Below are positions 48,701 to 59,035 of a stretch of 64,000 bases of DNA, in pieces (position 1 is the first letter of the stretch; every line of letters begins with the position of its first letter). The position numbers were made by a program, and so were the translations under genes. The DNA comes from Cryptomeria japonica (taxonomy: Eukaryota; Streptophyta; Pinopsida; Cupressales; Cupressaceae): assembly GCF_030272615.1 (NCBI RefSeq), contig NC_081415.1:192290270-192354269 (forward strand), written 5' to 3'. The notes beneath the pieces were generated by a model, which was given only the letters and a program-made list of their open reading frames with translations, searched no databases and was not told the DNA's origin.

Positions 48701-48879
48701 ATAGTGTCAAATGATGCTTCTACCTTTTTATTCACACAATCAAATCTTTATCCTTCACACCCAATGATTTACCTCTAGAGATTGCTAGTCACAGATATAT
48801 GTGAATCAAAAAATACCCCGTTTTAAATTTTTCAAGCTCAAATTTTGTTGGATTAAACATCCATTTTAGGAAGATAATA
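45777..48879. other. AT-rich intergenic or intronic DNA
   Basis: No kinase or other gene found, although this is where the second WAK gene's kinase exon would be expected. A triplicated motif (xCTGAAACCC at about 46678, 46710 and 46737) looks like part of a dispersed repeat. Confidence 0.5.
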
Positions 48880-49652
48880 GTGGAAGACCTTTCTCCACTA
48901 ATTAATGAAAAGAGAGATGCATGCAAAATCTAACAATTTCAAAAACAAAAAATACGCACATAAAAGCATTCACCACCATTGTACAATGTTTACCTTGAAA
49001 AAATCCTTTCAAGAAAGCCTAACCTCCAAAAATTGAAACATGTATAGCTCAAGCCTTCATAAGAGGAAAAAAAAAAAAAATAGCTTAACTCTAACAAATC
49101 ATACCATTATATATCTTTAAGCTATACACCAAATTATATATAAGTAAGATGAGAAAGGAAATCACCAATAGCTTCTAAAGTTGTGAGAGAACAACATGGG
49201 CTAAAAGGAGCACCAAATCTCCATGCAAAACCCAACACCCCAATTAAGAAGAGCTAACTAAAGAGTGAATTAAAAACTTCCTCTTTCAACTAGAGCTTTC
49301 CACTTGATCTTATTTATCTTTTTGTAACACGCACATACAAATCTAAACTTAACTCCCGTTTTCCATTTTTTTTTAATTCAACAATTCTTATAAACAACAT
49401 AAAATAGTCATTAATACATTTAACAATACCTACCACAATTAAATGATAATTACAAACTACCCATGAATATAACTCCAAAGGAAAGCAATGCAAATAAATA
49501 ATCAAATACAAATATCAGAAATACCAAAACTAATATCCATGTAATCTTTAATTATAATTATAACGTACGTCATGCTTACCTATAGCCGAAGCTTTCAAAC
49601 GTACGCGTGTAGCCTCATCTTTAATTATAATTATAACGTACGTCATGCTTAC
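48880..49652 (-). other. Second WAK intron, 5' part
   Basis: Begins at the exon 2 donor (GGTAAGCATGAC). 48890-49340 is homologous to the intron of the other WAK locus (13080-13640). Homology stops near 48890, where a kinase exon would be expected further on. A 74-bp tandem duplication (49545-49665) has copied the exon end and its donor site, so two GTAAGCATGACGTACGT donors lie 74 bases apart. Confidence 0.65.
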
Positions 49653-50801
49653 CTATACCCGAAGGTTTGAAACTTCCGCCTGCAAACCCATAACGGAGAT
49701 AACATCTTGTCCCGTTTTGAAATCCGTCTCCGCCATAACCCATTTCACATGAACAATTGTAAGAACCAGGCAAATCAATACATACTCCAGTAGCTGATGA
49801 TTCAACGCACTGATTCAAATCTCTGCGACTGCACTTGGGCACATCTGTGCGTTCGAAAGAGTAAAGATAATCTCTTTTAATTTACAAGAAAACATATGAC
49901 AATAGTCTCTAATACAAGAAAACACATTATACCAGACAAGGGTTGAGATCATACATGTGCAACCGGTGCCGTTAGAGTAACCGGTCCCTTCATAGCCTGG
50001 AACACATCTGCATGAGTGGGCATCCCCTGTTAGAGAGTCGATGCACTCGGCTTTATTGGCACAAGAGTAATTGGCTGTTCCTTTGACAATTGAGCAATTT
50101 CCATGATCGATGCCCCAATCGAGGAGGAGGCCGTAATGTCCCCTACCCAACTGATTAAATTCGTGTTCCTGTAACTCCCAAGTAAGTGGATCGAGAAGAG
50201 TAGAGAAACCGCACACTCCTGCAAAGTCGTTATAGCTAATTCCCCCACCGGTGAAATTTATGGTCCTCTTATTTCCTGGAATACCAACTTCACAACACCC
50301 ATAGCTGTTGCAGTATTTGGGGTCATATTGATTTAGACAGGCAGCTTTACATTTCCCCTCCCCACCATAAAGAGTGAAAGAGCCGATTGAGTTGCAACCA
50401 ACGACCACGAATTTATTGATGGAGGAAATGGTGAAGGGCCCATCTGCAGGTAACTTGAACTGCACAAAGGCATCATCTGTTCCATTACACGACATGGCTT
50501 TTAGAGAAGTGGAATTTATGATCAGAGAGCCCGTGTAATTGATGTGCAGGATGTCTAAGTCCGTATCCGCACCATTCACAAGAGCACCAAGAAATGGAGC
50601 GAACCCCTTGCTAGAATTCCCATTCTCATTCTCCTTCCCCATGCATTTGATCTGAAAACCAGGGTACCCACAACTTGGATCGTCTATCCAAAATGGGTAG
50701 CTTACATTAATCGATCCACACAACTGAAGATCGCATTTTGCAGTGGCAGAGGCGGCTAAACACCACCAAATCAGAAGCACACCGGTAACCTCCCAATGCA
50801 T
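49653..50801 (-). CDS. WAK-type receptor, ectodomain exons 1 and 2
   Basis: Exon 1 50801-49955, exon 2 49844-49653. The ATG at 50801 is the first that gives a signal peptide (HWEVTGVLLIWWCLAASATA, cleaved before KCD). Next comes a galacturonan-binding GUB_WAK domain (CDLQLCGSINVSYPFW...CGYPGFQIKC), then a WAK-associated Cys-rich region (VVGCN, YGGEGKCKAACL, YGCCEVGIPG). Two EGF-like units follow: AECIDSLTGDAHSCRCVPGYEG at the end of exon 1, and a calcium-binding type in exon 2 (NQCVESSATGVCIDLPGSYNC). The frame is open across both exons and ends in phase 1, as WAK genes require before the membrane/kinase exon. No kinase exon lies within 36 kb downstream; the next is at 12983, in matching phase. 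WAK ectodomains bind pectin at the cell surface. Confidence 0.85.
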
Positions 50802-50870
50802 TGTGTACTCTCTACACAAAAATCAAATGGCGACTAAATTACCGCAACACAAGAGAACCAAGTAATGGCC

Positions 50871-51112
50871 AGCCTTAAACAGCACACACTAAGCGTTGAC
50901 GCTTAGTGTGGGCCCAAAAATTTCCTCTCTCTGTTCTCATTTTGTCATGCGTGCTGTAGAAAACTGTCAGATGTGGGCCCCATTTCATGCATCCCGTTCG
51001 CCGTTACCAAGCTTCTTTCCGTTTGCTTAATCCCGCGCAAAGTATATTTTCAAACTGTTTAAGATTTCCAACTATAACACAGAAGTCTCCCACCGAGAAG
51101 TTTTCATTTGCA
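50871..51112 (-). promoter_or_regulatory. Upstream region of second WAK gene, duplicated module
   Basis: About 240 bp upstream of the WAK start that recurs in inverted orientation at 62258-62491. Blocks conserved between the copies include CCAGCxTTAAACAGCACA, a TGGGCC site-II-like element, CATCCCGTTCGCCGTTACC, TTAATCCCGCGC (E2F-like) and a TATA-like AAATATA. Conservation of these blocks amid AT-rich decay suggests promoter function; that is inference. Confidence 0.5.
50885..50910. promoter_or_regulatory. 26-bp perfect palindrome with TGACG core
   Basis: Arms CACACTAAGCGT and ACGCTTAGTGTG around TG. The centre reads GTTGACGC, containing TGACG (the TGA/bZIP motif). It lies about 85 bases before the WAK ATG and is absent from the other copy of the module at 62 kb, so it was inserted or expanded here. 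Confidence 0.55.
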
Positions 51113-51114
51113 CG

Positions 51115-51210
51115 TAGCAGGTGTAGAGCCAGCTTCCAAATCTTTGCCAGCATCGTCCCTGCCTTGCCTGTGCGAAAATGGAAAACTTGGAATGGGGTAT
51201 GGACATCCGG
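51115..51210 (+). pseudogene. PPR gene relic
   Basis: Reads AGVEPASKSFASIVPA and then, after a 5-base insertion near 51161-51170, ACAKMENLEWGMDI. This matches the repeat GVKPxSTTFASILPACAKMGALExGMDI of the PPR gene at 1445. It is about one PPR motif long, with nothing either side. Confidence 0.75.
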
Positions 51211-51944
51211 TACAAGATGAGCGATACTACAAGCCCTTAAATATTTTAAGATTACTACAAGGCCTTAAAATAATATTACCGCCTCCCATTCACCACTTTT
51301 ATAGTCAACCCAATCCAAATATTTAGCTAATAATCAAAACCTTAGATAGTAAAATCTCTTTTAGTTGGAAGCTATACTTCAACTTTGTTATGTCACATAA
51401 ACCATGTCAATAGATCCTCCATTACTATCATTCTCCTTCAACTAAAACCCATCCATATAAGAAGAATCAAGATAAACCACGTTTCTTTGAAAATATATTT
51501 ACATTATAAAAGGCAAAGCATTAGTAAAAGGGACTGAAGAATGTGTCTACTTACTAATTTTAATATTTCCTTCATAAGACCCTTGAAATTCTTGGAGGGC
51601 CCAAAGAAATCTATTTAAAAGAGTGGAATTTTAGCCTTATTATTCAAAGTGTTGGCAAACGTTATGATTGGGTTACAATGCTTTCCTTCTTAATAAAAAA
51701 CTTAAGAACCTCTTTTTAAATTTAAAATTAATTTTTTCTATTTATTTTAACATTGTGTCAAGGGTTATTGTTAAGTTGCATCATTACCAAATACTTATGT
51801 CCTCAACAACATCTTTTTAAGATGATTATCAAAGTATATTCTTATGATGATTGCTACAATATCATATTTTCTTGCCACAATCTAGTGTTGCATTGTTTAT
51901 CAAGGCATTCTTAAGATGATTCTATCTTAGTTTAAAGTTGGATA
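51211..51944. other. AT-rich non-coding stretch
   Basis: No gene recognised. Confidence 0.4.
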
Positions 51945-52285
51945 CAGTTGCTTGGATACAATAGTAGGGGATGAAACAACATTAGGATGTTGCAAAACAT
52001 CATGAGTAGAAACAACTAGAGGAGAACAACACTACAAATTTGGAGAAGTCACAAGGCTGGAGGATGCAACTATCAAAGAAGTGAGAGGGTCTAACACATC
52101 AGCAACAAAATCATCCTGAGAGGGGGCAACATCCTTTTGAGACGAGCCCATAGAGTCAGAGTTTGAAGCATTATTTGTCATCTATTCAATAGTAGCATCT
52201 TTCCACTGGGTAGAAACACCTTTGTGTCGAGGTAGTAGACAATATGAAACAAGATGATCCGTAGCGAAGCATCTTTGAGAATGAA
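51945..52285 (-). pseudogene. LINE ORF1-like relic
   Basis: Minus-strand frame RCFATDHLVSYC (last part of a CCHC-type zinc knuckle) followed by LPRHKGVSTQWKDA and a Ser/Val-rich linker, with two TAG stops where Gln would be natural. This layout (knuckle, then a low-complexity tail) fits plant LINE ORF1 proteins. No ORF2 is present nearby. Confidence 0.4.
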
Positions 52286-55200
52286 AGGGGGGGGGCCTCA
52301 AAGTCCAACAGTTGGTTCCAAGGCCTATTATCATAAGCATACATCTTTCTAATTTGGAATGTTATCATAAGCATATGTCTTTCTATTCAAATTAGATAAG
52401 GAAATAGATTTTTGGAAAGAATCTAGAATAATGATCTTTAAGAGATGGAGTTGTTCTTGACAATTTATTTAGATTATTGCTTCCTTAAAATTTGTTAGAT
52501 CCCATCACACTTTTAGGTTCCATTTTTTCTCATTCCCAAGCTATCCAACTATAAAATTTATTAGTTTCCTTGGAAATACTCAATCTCTTATTTCATACCG
52601 ACTCATGGGTATTCTTTTTCGATTTTGTTGGGTTCTCTCTACTCCCAACATCCTTTCTATTTTCCATCCATCTTAGAGCTTAGTAACTCATCTATGAACT
52701 GCATTTATCCTTCTTCTACCTTCTTCTCTCTTTTTATTCCTTGTAGTTGAAGTTAAACCAATTAAACCATAATGATAAACAAGTATTGCCTATTTTGATA
52801 CACTACAAAATCTACTAACTTTCAAACATTAGATTTCATAATAATTGCATGAATATAGTAATTACATGAGCAATCCCTAATCGGTCTCAATATTAAACCA
52901 AAATTTTTATCTTTAATGGAACGTCCGGTCATTAGTTTTCAACCATATTTTGATACCATATAGGATAGCCCAATGTAGTTGGAAAATTGTAGTGTTTAGT
53001 TAATTTAACTTGTTGAGTTTTTTCCCACACTATATATAAAGAAATATATTCTTATAAGATCAATAAATCCCTATTTAAAGTCATCCATAAATCATCTTGG
53101 GTTTGCATAAATGTATTCTTATGTTTGTTAATACCATTAACTTGAGGAATGCATTGACCTAGGTCTAAAAATTTCCTTGTTTTATCTTTACATAGGGTGA
53201 CATGTGAGAGTTGGGCCTTAAAAAAATATTTAATATGGGTTGATCCATCAAATTTGGTATGGGAATACATGGCCAAATCTCATTGGTACATTCTCACATT
53301 CACGAAATCTCAAGCAAATTTGACATACACAATTTTTAATTTTAATATTTGACATATGTTTTCTTAGGGTTAATTTTAATACAAAAAATTGGCCTACACT
53401 AATTGGTAGGTTTCTTCATCCTTGTTACAAACACATTATCAATCCTAACTTATTTGAAAGGTTGGCTTTATAATTTAAAGGATTTATCTTCAGAGTTCCA
53501 CATACCTAAGAAGCTTACTGACTTTCACTAATGTATGTACTCAAGTTTAAAATTGATAAAAATTAGCTTCTAACCCTCATTGATACATAAACACATGTAT
53601 GTGGAGATTCACTTTGGCACATCAATGGATATAGATTCAATTGGAGCATCAATAGTTAGAAAATCCAATAGTACTTGACACAAATGTTGGAATTTCATAA
53701 ATTTAAACATGCATACGCTCTTAGTTCCAAAAATATTATGACATTATGAATAATAGCATACCATGGACATATGCATCCTTGAAAATTTACTTATGGAATA
53801 TCTCAATTTTAATTTTGAAATATGATGATATTTAAAAGTTCCTATAGTTAACAAAATTAACTCACATGGATATACAAAACTTCATTACAACAAAAAGAAA
53901 GTAATATAATGAAAGCATACAAAACATTTTCACTCGTCTTCTTATACACCAAGTTTTGATAGCCATGTCAAATAATTTAAAATAGATATGTACCTCAATA
54001 TTTAGTGCTCACAATGACAACAAAATAATACACCCAAGAGTTATGTTCAAATGTCTTAGTTTGAATCAAACATTGATTTTTGGATGAGAAAATAAAGGTG
54101 CAAAATGAGTGGAGAGATCAAAGGCTATCATGGCTATAGAAGATAAGGAGTATAAGAAGAGAACAAGTTTCATGCTTGGAATGGAGGAACTATGGGAGTA
54201 TCCAATATTGGAGGGGAATCAAGGGGGAGCAACATGTGTCTTGGATACAGTAGATGGTAAGAATCTAAGAAGCAACTTTTTGGAGGGCTATGAAAATCTC
54301 TCTCATGCCTTTTGACATATGTACCCACTTGAGGAATTGAGCACATAAATATTTGAAGAATGATTGTTATGCATGTGTAAATGATTAGGCAACTTGATTA
54401 ATTTATCTTATATGGTTAATAAAAAATGCATAAAATGGGAAAATTAAATAAACATTACTGTTTATTCAATTTTTAGATGGGTTGAGATGGACTTATGTAA
54501 ATAAGAATTTAGATTAATTTACCTAAGGTAGACTATAGAAAAAGAATGATTAGTTGGATTAAATTCTATAAATAGGATCAAATAATAATATAATTAATCA
54601 AATATAAATGATTAATTATAAACGAAATGACAAGTGATGATCTAAAATGCTAATTTGTCAAACTTACTATCCAAACATACTTTTCTAAATTGTAAAGTGA
54701 ATATTTAATTTCTTAGAAAATATTCTTAAGATCCAAAATATGAGACACTCTTGCAACATTGGATGCCAATTGATGGTGCAAAAAAGAAATCAAGTCATAA
54801 ATTCAATTTAATTATCTCAAATATGTTTAAGTACCACATCCTAATCACAATAAAGTATGATAAAAATATGAAAAAATTAATTAAGAGTCTATTAGAATTA
54901 TAAGAACATCCTTATGTGTTCATTTGGTCCAATTCTTGCTTGTAGTATTTACATATTTTCTTCTCTTTGAGAAATATTTAAAGAGAATTAAATATTTCTT
55001 TGTCAAATTTGTTTAGGAGGTTTTAATAACTTTTGGTATTCTTCTATACCTTATTCTTTCTCTTATTTTCTCAATATCTCTTGAATTATAACCTTCTTGC
55101 TTTACTAGGAATACCTCCTATGGGCTGAAAGAAATCCCTTCTTATTCATTTATATTTACTCTATTGGTAAATTATTGTATTTGTGTTACATAGATTTTGA

Positions 55201-56559
55201 GTTTATATGGTATTCAAAGTCAAAGAAAGCGTGTGAATTACTTATTCATTAGATATAGTTCCATATTTGCAGTATTGATTTCAATGAAAATAAAATAAAA
55301 TAAAATACAAAGATTAAGTTGAATTTGATAGACTATAGTTTTGTTGTCTAATATTAGTAGAGCACAACTAAATCTACAAATAAGTAATTTTTGGACTAAA
55401 TTGTAGGAGTACATCTAAATTGGCTTTTGTCTATAGATGCTACTAAAATTCCTATATGAAATTCTTGTTTTTCCATAGGAATGGCCATATTCTTATTTTG
55501 ACTATATTAATTATCAAAAAGAACTAATATTAAAGGTGGGTACTTTTGACCACATTGAGTATGTACATATAAAAGAAAAAGAAATAGAGAAATATGAAAT
55601 TTCAATTGAAAACCTTGTAATTAACTAATCAAATGCATAATTTACCATTATATTCATAAGAGATGGTTAATATATGATTAACTAGGAATATGTAATATTC
55701 ATTTTGTTATGCAAAAAAACAGAAAAATATTAAATCGATTGAAATTTTGAACAATTTTATGGTCATGGGTAAAATTAAATTTTAAATTCCCAACAAAAAA
55801 GATTAGATAAAAAAAATTGATTTGTTTTATATTTTAAAAATATTTGCATTTATTTAAAAGTCCTTCAATTTAAACCACAATTTTTTTTATGTTTGATTAA
55901 ATTTATTTGCAAAAATAAATAACAAAATTAATCAAAGAAAAAAATCTAGAAAATAAAACTATTTTCCTTGTACTTTTTGGTGTCGTATTGCTACATTTTA
56001 TTTAGTTTTAGTTCTAAATTTATAATAATGGTTGATTATAAGGGAGATTGTAAGAAAGATAAAAGAGAGTCATTTTTGCCTAAAAGATAGAAGAGTAAGT
56101 AGACCAAAAAAGAAGATAAGAATGGTTAATAGATGATCAATGGTGTGATTAATAAATGGGGTTTCATAGTACATATGTAATAGTTAAATAATGATAATAT
56201 AATTTATTTTATATGATTATTTCTAATTGTTGTTTATAACTATTGTTCTTTTATATTATTTTTTCTAGATTTTTTTTTTAATCATGATCTAATATTAGAA
56301 TTTTATTGTTTTAGTTATGTGTTATCAAAGGTTTTTAAAACAATAGAATTTAATATGTGTCAATCCAAAAGATAAAATTATATTTACGCCGAGAGGCGTT
56401 CCTACAGTCGCAGCAGGGGGAGAGTGAAGGCATCCGTGTATACACTAAAGAAAACGGAAACCCAATGGCGGCCATGCATTGTAACGGTTACAAATAAAAA
56501 ATGGAATGATCTGTAATGGAAGGTGAGGCGCTTCAATAAAAAAGATATACGGGAAATGG
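52286..56559. other. AT-rich intergenic stretch
   Basis: About 4.3 kb with only short, featureless ORFs. No repeat or gene recognised. Confidence 0.45.
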
Positions 56560-56917
56560 AAGAGTCGTTTGGTTGCTCCAGTCTGCGTATGAGAGCATGC
56601 GGGATGCTTTCAGAGCAGGGACAAAAAGCCTTAAGAGCGCCGCTGGGTTTTCTCTGTTTGATACCTGCTATGATTTGTCAGGCCTCACCACAGTCAAGGT
56701 GCCGACGCTGGTCTTCCATTTCGACAGGGGGGCCCATTTGTCTGTGCCTGCAAACAACTATCTCATTCCTGTTGATAGTTCGGGGGTTTTTTGCTTTGCA
56801 TTTGCAGGTACCATGGGCAGCCTCTCCATTATTGGAAATATTCAGCAGCAGGGATTCCGAGTGGCTTTTGACATGCAATTCAACCGTGTTGGGTTTGCTG
56901 CCGGCTCATCCTCCTGA
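56560..56917 (+). pseudogene. A1B aspartic protease, C-terminal fragment
   Basis: Encodes SAYESMRDAFRAGT, FDTCYDLSG, VKVPTLVFHFDRGA, LSVPANNYLIPV, GVFCFAFAGTMGSLSIIGNIQQQGFRVAFD and RVGFAAG, then a stop. This is the TAXi_C half of plant pepsin-like proteases (nucellin/CDR1-like group). The sequence before SAYE is degenerate and lacks the second catalytic DSGT, and no N-terminal half with the first Asp is present upstream. About 115 residues remain of an enzyme usually over 400 long. It is probably a retroposed or truncated copy; the open frame suggests it is not very old. Confidence 0.75.
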
Positions 56918-58564
56918 ACAATTTCAACTCTTATCTATCTTTTATTAGTAGACCTAATGAAGAATGTGTTTTTGGGGATCTACATACATTTTTTTATGTA
57001 TCTCTTCTCCATGCCCATTTTTTTTAATTCTATTTTTCAGTATTAATATATGAATATTAAAAATCAAGCATACTGAAAGTGCTTTTCAGTATTCCAAACA
57101 TATTCAATGTTATTGGCCTCTGATTTTTAGATTTCTTACAACCTGACGTCAAATGGTATTATAAATCAAAATGGATGTTTTTTTTAAAATTTAACCCTAG
57201 GGCAATTTCGTTGGGATTGAGTTGTGTTAAAACAAATTATATCTGTTCTGAGTGTTTTCAATTTGAGTAGTGATTTGCTGAATTTGTTTCCTAGAGCACG
57301 AATAAAAGATGGCACACTCAGCATGCACTGATCACCAGTCCTATCTAGATTGCTCAAAAGTTCCGTGCCCACTATTTAAAGTTATTGAACCTTTATTTAA
57401 AGTTCTACATAAAAAAGCTGGAAGCTGGAAATTTGTTATTTTCTCAATCTTTGACTGAGTAGCCAATAGAGCAGCCAATATGCTGAGTGAAGGGCTTATG
57501 GAGATCTTTTGTTGGATGTATTAGATTTGTCGATGATGTTTTGTGATGTACTTTCTTTTTCTGATTATCAATGAAGGACTATCTTCACATTAAATGGTAT
57601 GTCTTACAGTTTTTACAAATCTCCAAACTCAATAGATTTCAACAAGAATTTTCAAGAGTTAAATTTTCATGCTCTATATCTCCATTGCTGTTAAATCATA
57701 AAAAGTTCTATGAAAAAACACGTTTTGCAAATCTGAGATTTTTTAAAGTGTTGTTTTGTGTGGAGATTAGTCTGTACCAATAGAAATAGGATATGCAAAT
57801 GGTAAACATTCGAAGCAAATAAAATAGAAAAATCAGTTTGCTAAGATTTTCATAGAACGATAAAACAAATAACTTTTATATTTGGCAAGTTATTGTTGCC
57901 TAAATAAAATATTATTATTGTTAATTATTTTTCTTTAAAAAAATTAAGAGTAGTCATAGTGATAGAAAAGATAAGGAAATAATCATAATTTTGAATTTAG
58001 AAGCATTCATAAGATTTTCTATGTTTCTAAATATTAAACATAAAAATATAATGTTTCTAAATTCAAAAAATCTAAATTACATGTTTAGCAAAATATTTCA
58101 CAAATAATATTTAATTTTCATTTTAGAAATATCAAAACTTAAAATTATGTTTCTAAATTTTAATGGATGTTTCTAAATTGAAAGAAACAATGTTACATAC
58201 ACATTAATATTTTAGATAAAATATTTATTATTAAAATGCAATTTATAATTTATCATATAATATGATTTTTCTATTTATATTTTATTTTCTCTTAGTTGAG
58301 TTTTTATTCTTTTATCATATGTTAATAGATCATAAAATTTATTTGTAATAAAATTTAAATTTTTTTATAAAATAGTTTTCTATAAATTTTTATGCAGTTT
58401 TAAAAAAAAAAAAAAAAAAGTTTAAAGAATGGTAATATATAAAATAAATTTTTAATATATATTTTACTTATTATTTAAATATTTTTTTAAAAAATTATTA
58501 AATGTTTCAAATTATTTCATAAATCTTAAACCCTCAATTTCTTTTTTTGTAAAATTATTATGAC
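56918..58564. other. AT-rich intergenic stretch
   Basis: No gene recognised; A/T runs dominate after 57900. Confidence 0.45.
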
Positions 58565-59035
58565 GTATAGGATTAGAGTTAGGGTTTGACAAGCTCTCAA
58601 TTAATATTTTGGTTTAATTCCAATTAGGGCTACAATTTAATTTTTAGTAAGGTTAGGGTTAGAATAAAGTTTTCAAAGAGTGTTAGTGTTAACTTAAGGT
58701 TAAGATACGATTAGGGTTAAGGTTTAGGGTTTAATCATACTTAGATTAGGGTTATATTCGATATTAGATATAGTAAGAGAGTTGGGATTATGGTTATAAT
58801 TATAATCCAACCCTAATTTAATAGTAATAGTAATTTTAACCCTTAGGTTTAGTATTAGGGTTATGTTAGACATACATTTACTATTATTAGGGTTCAATTA
58901 GGGTTAGGATTGGGAATTTTGGTTTAGTATTAGGGTTATCTTAGTGATATATTTATTAGTATTAGGGTTCAATTAGGGTTAGGATTAGGAATATAGTTTA
59001 ATTAGAGTTTAATAATGATTAGAGTTTAATTGACA
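58565..59035 (+). repeat. Telomere-like tract, TTAGGG orientation
   Basis: Degenerate repeats of TTAGGGTTAGGG and TTTAGGGTT with spacers of 10-20 bases (AATTAGGGTTAGGATT). Confidence 0.85.
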
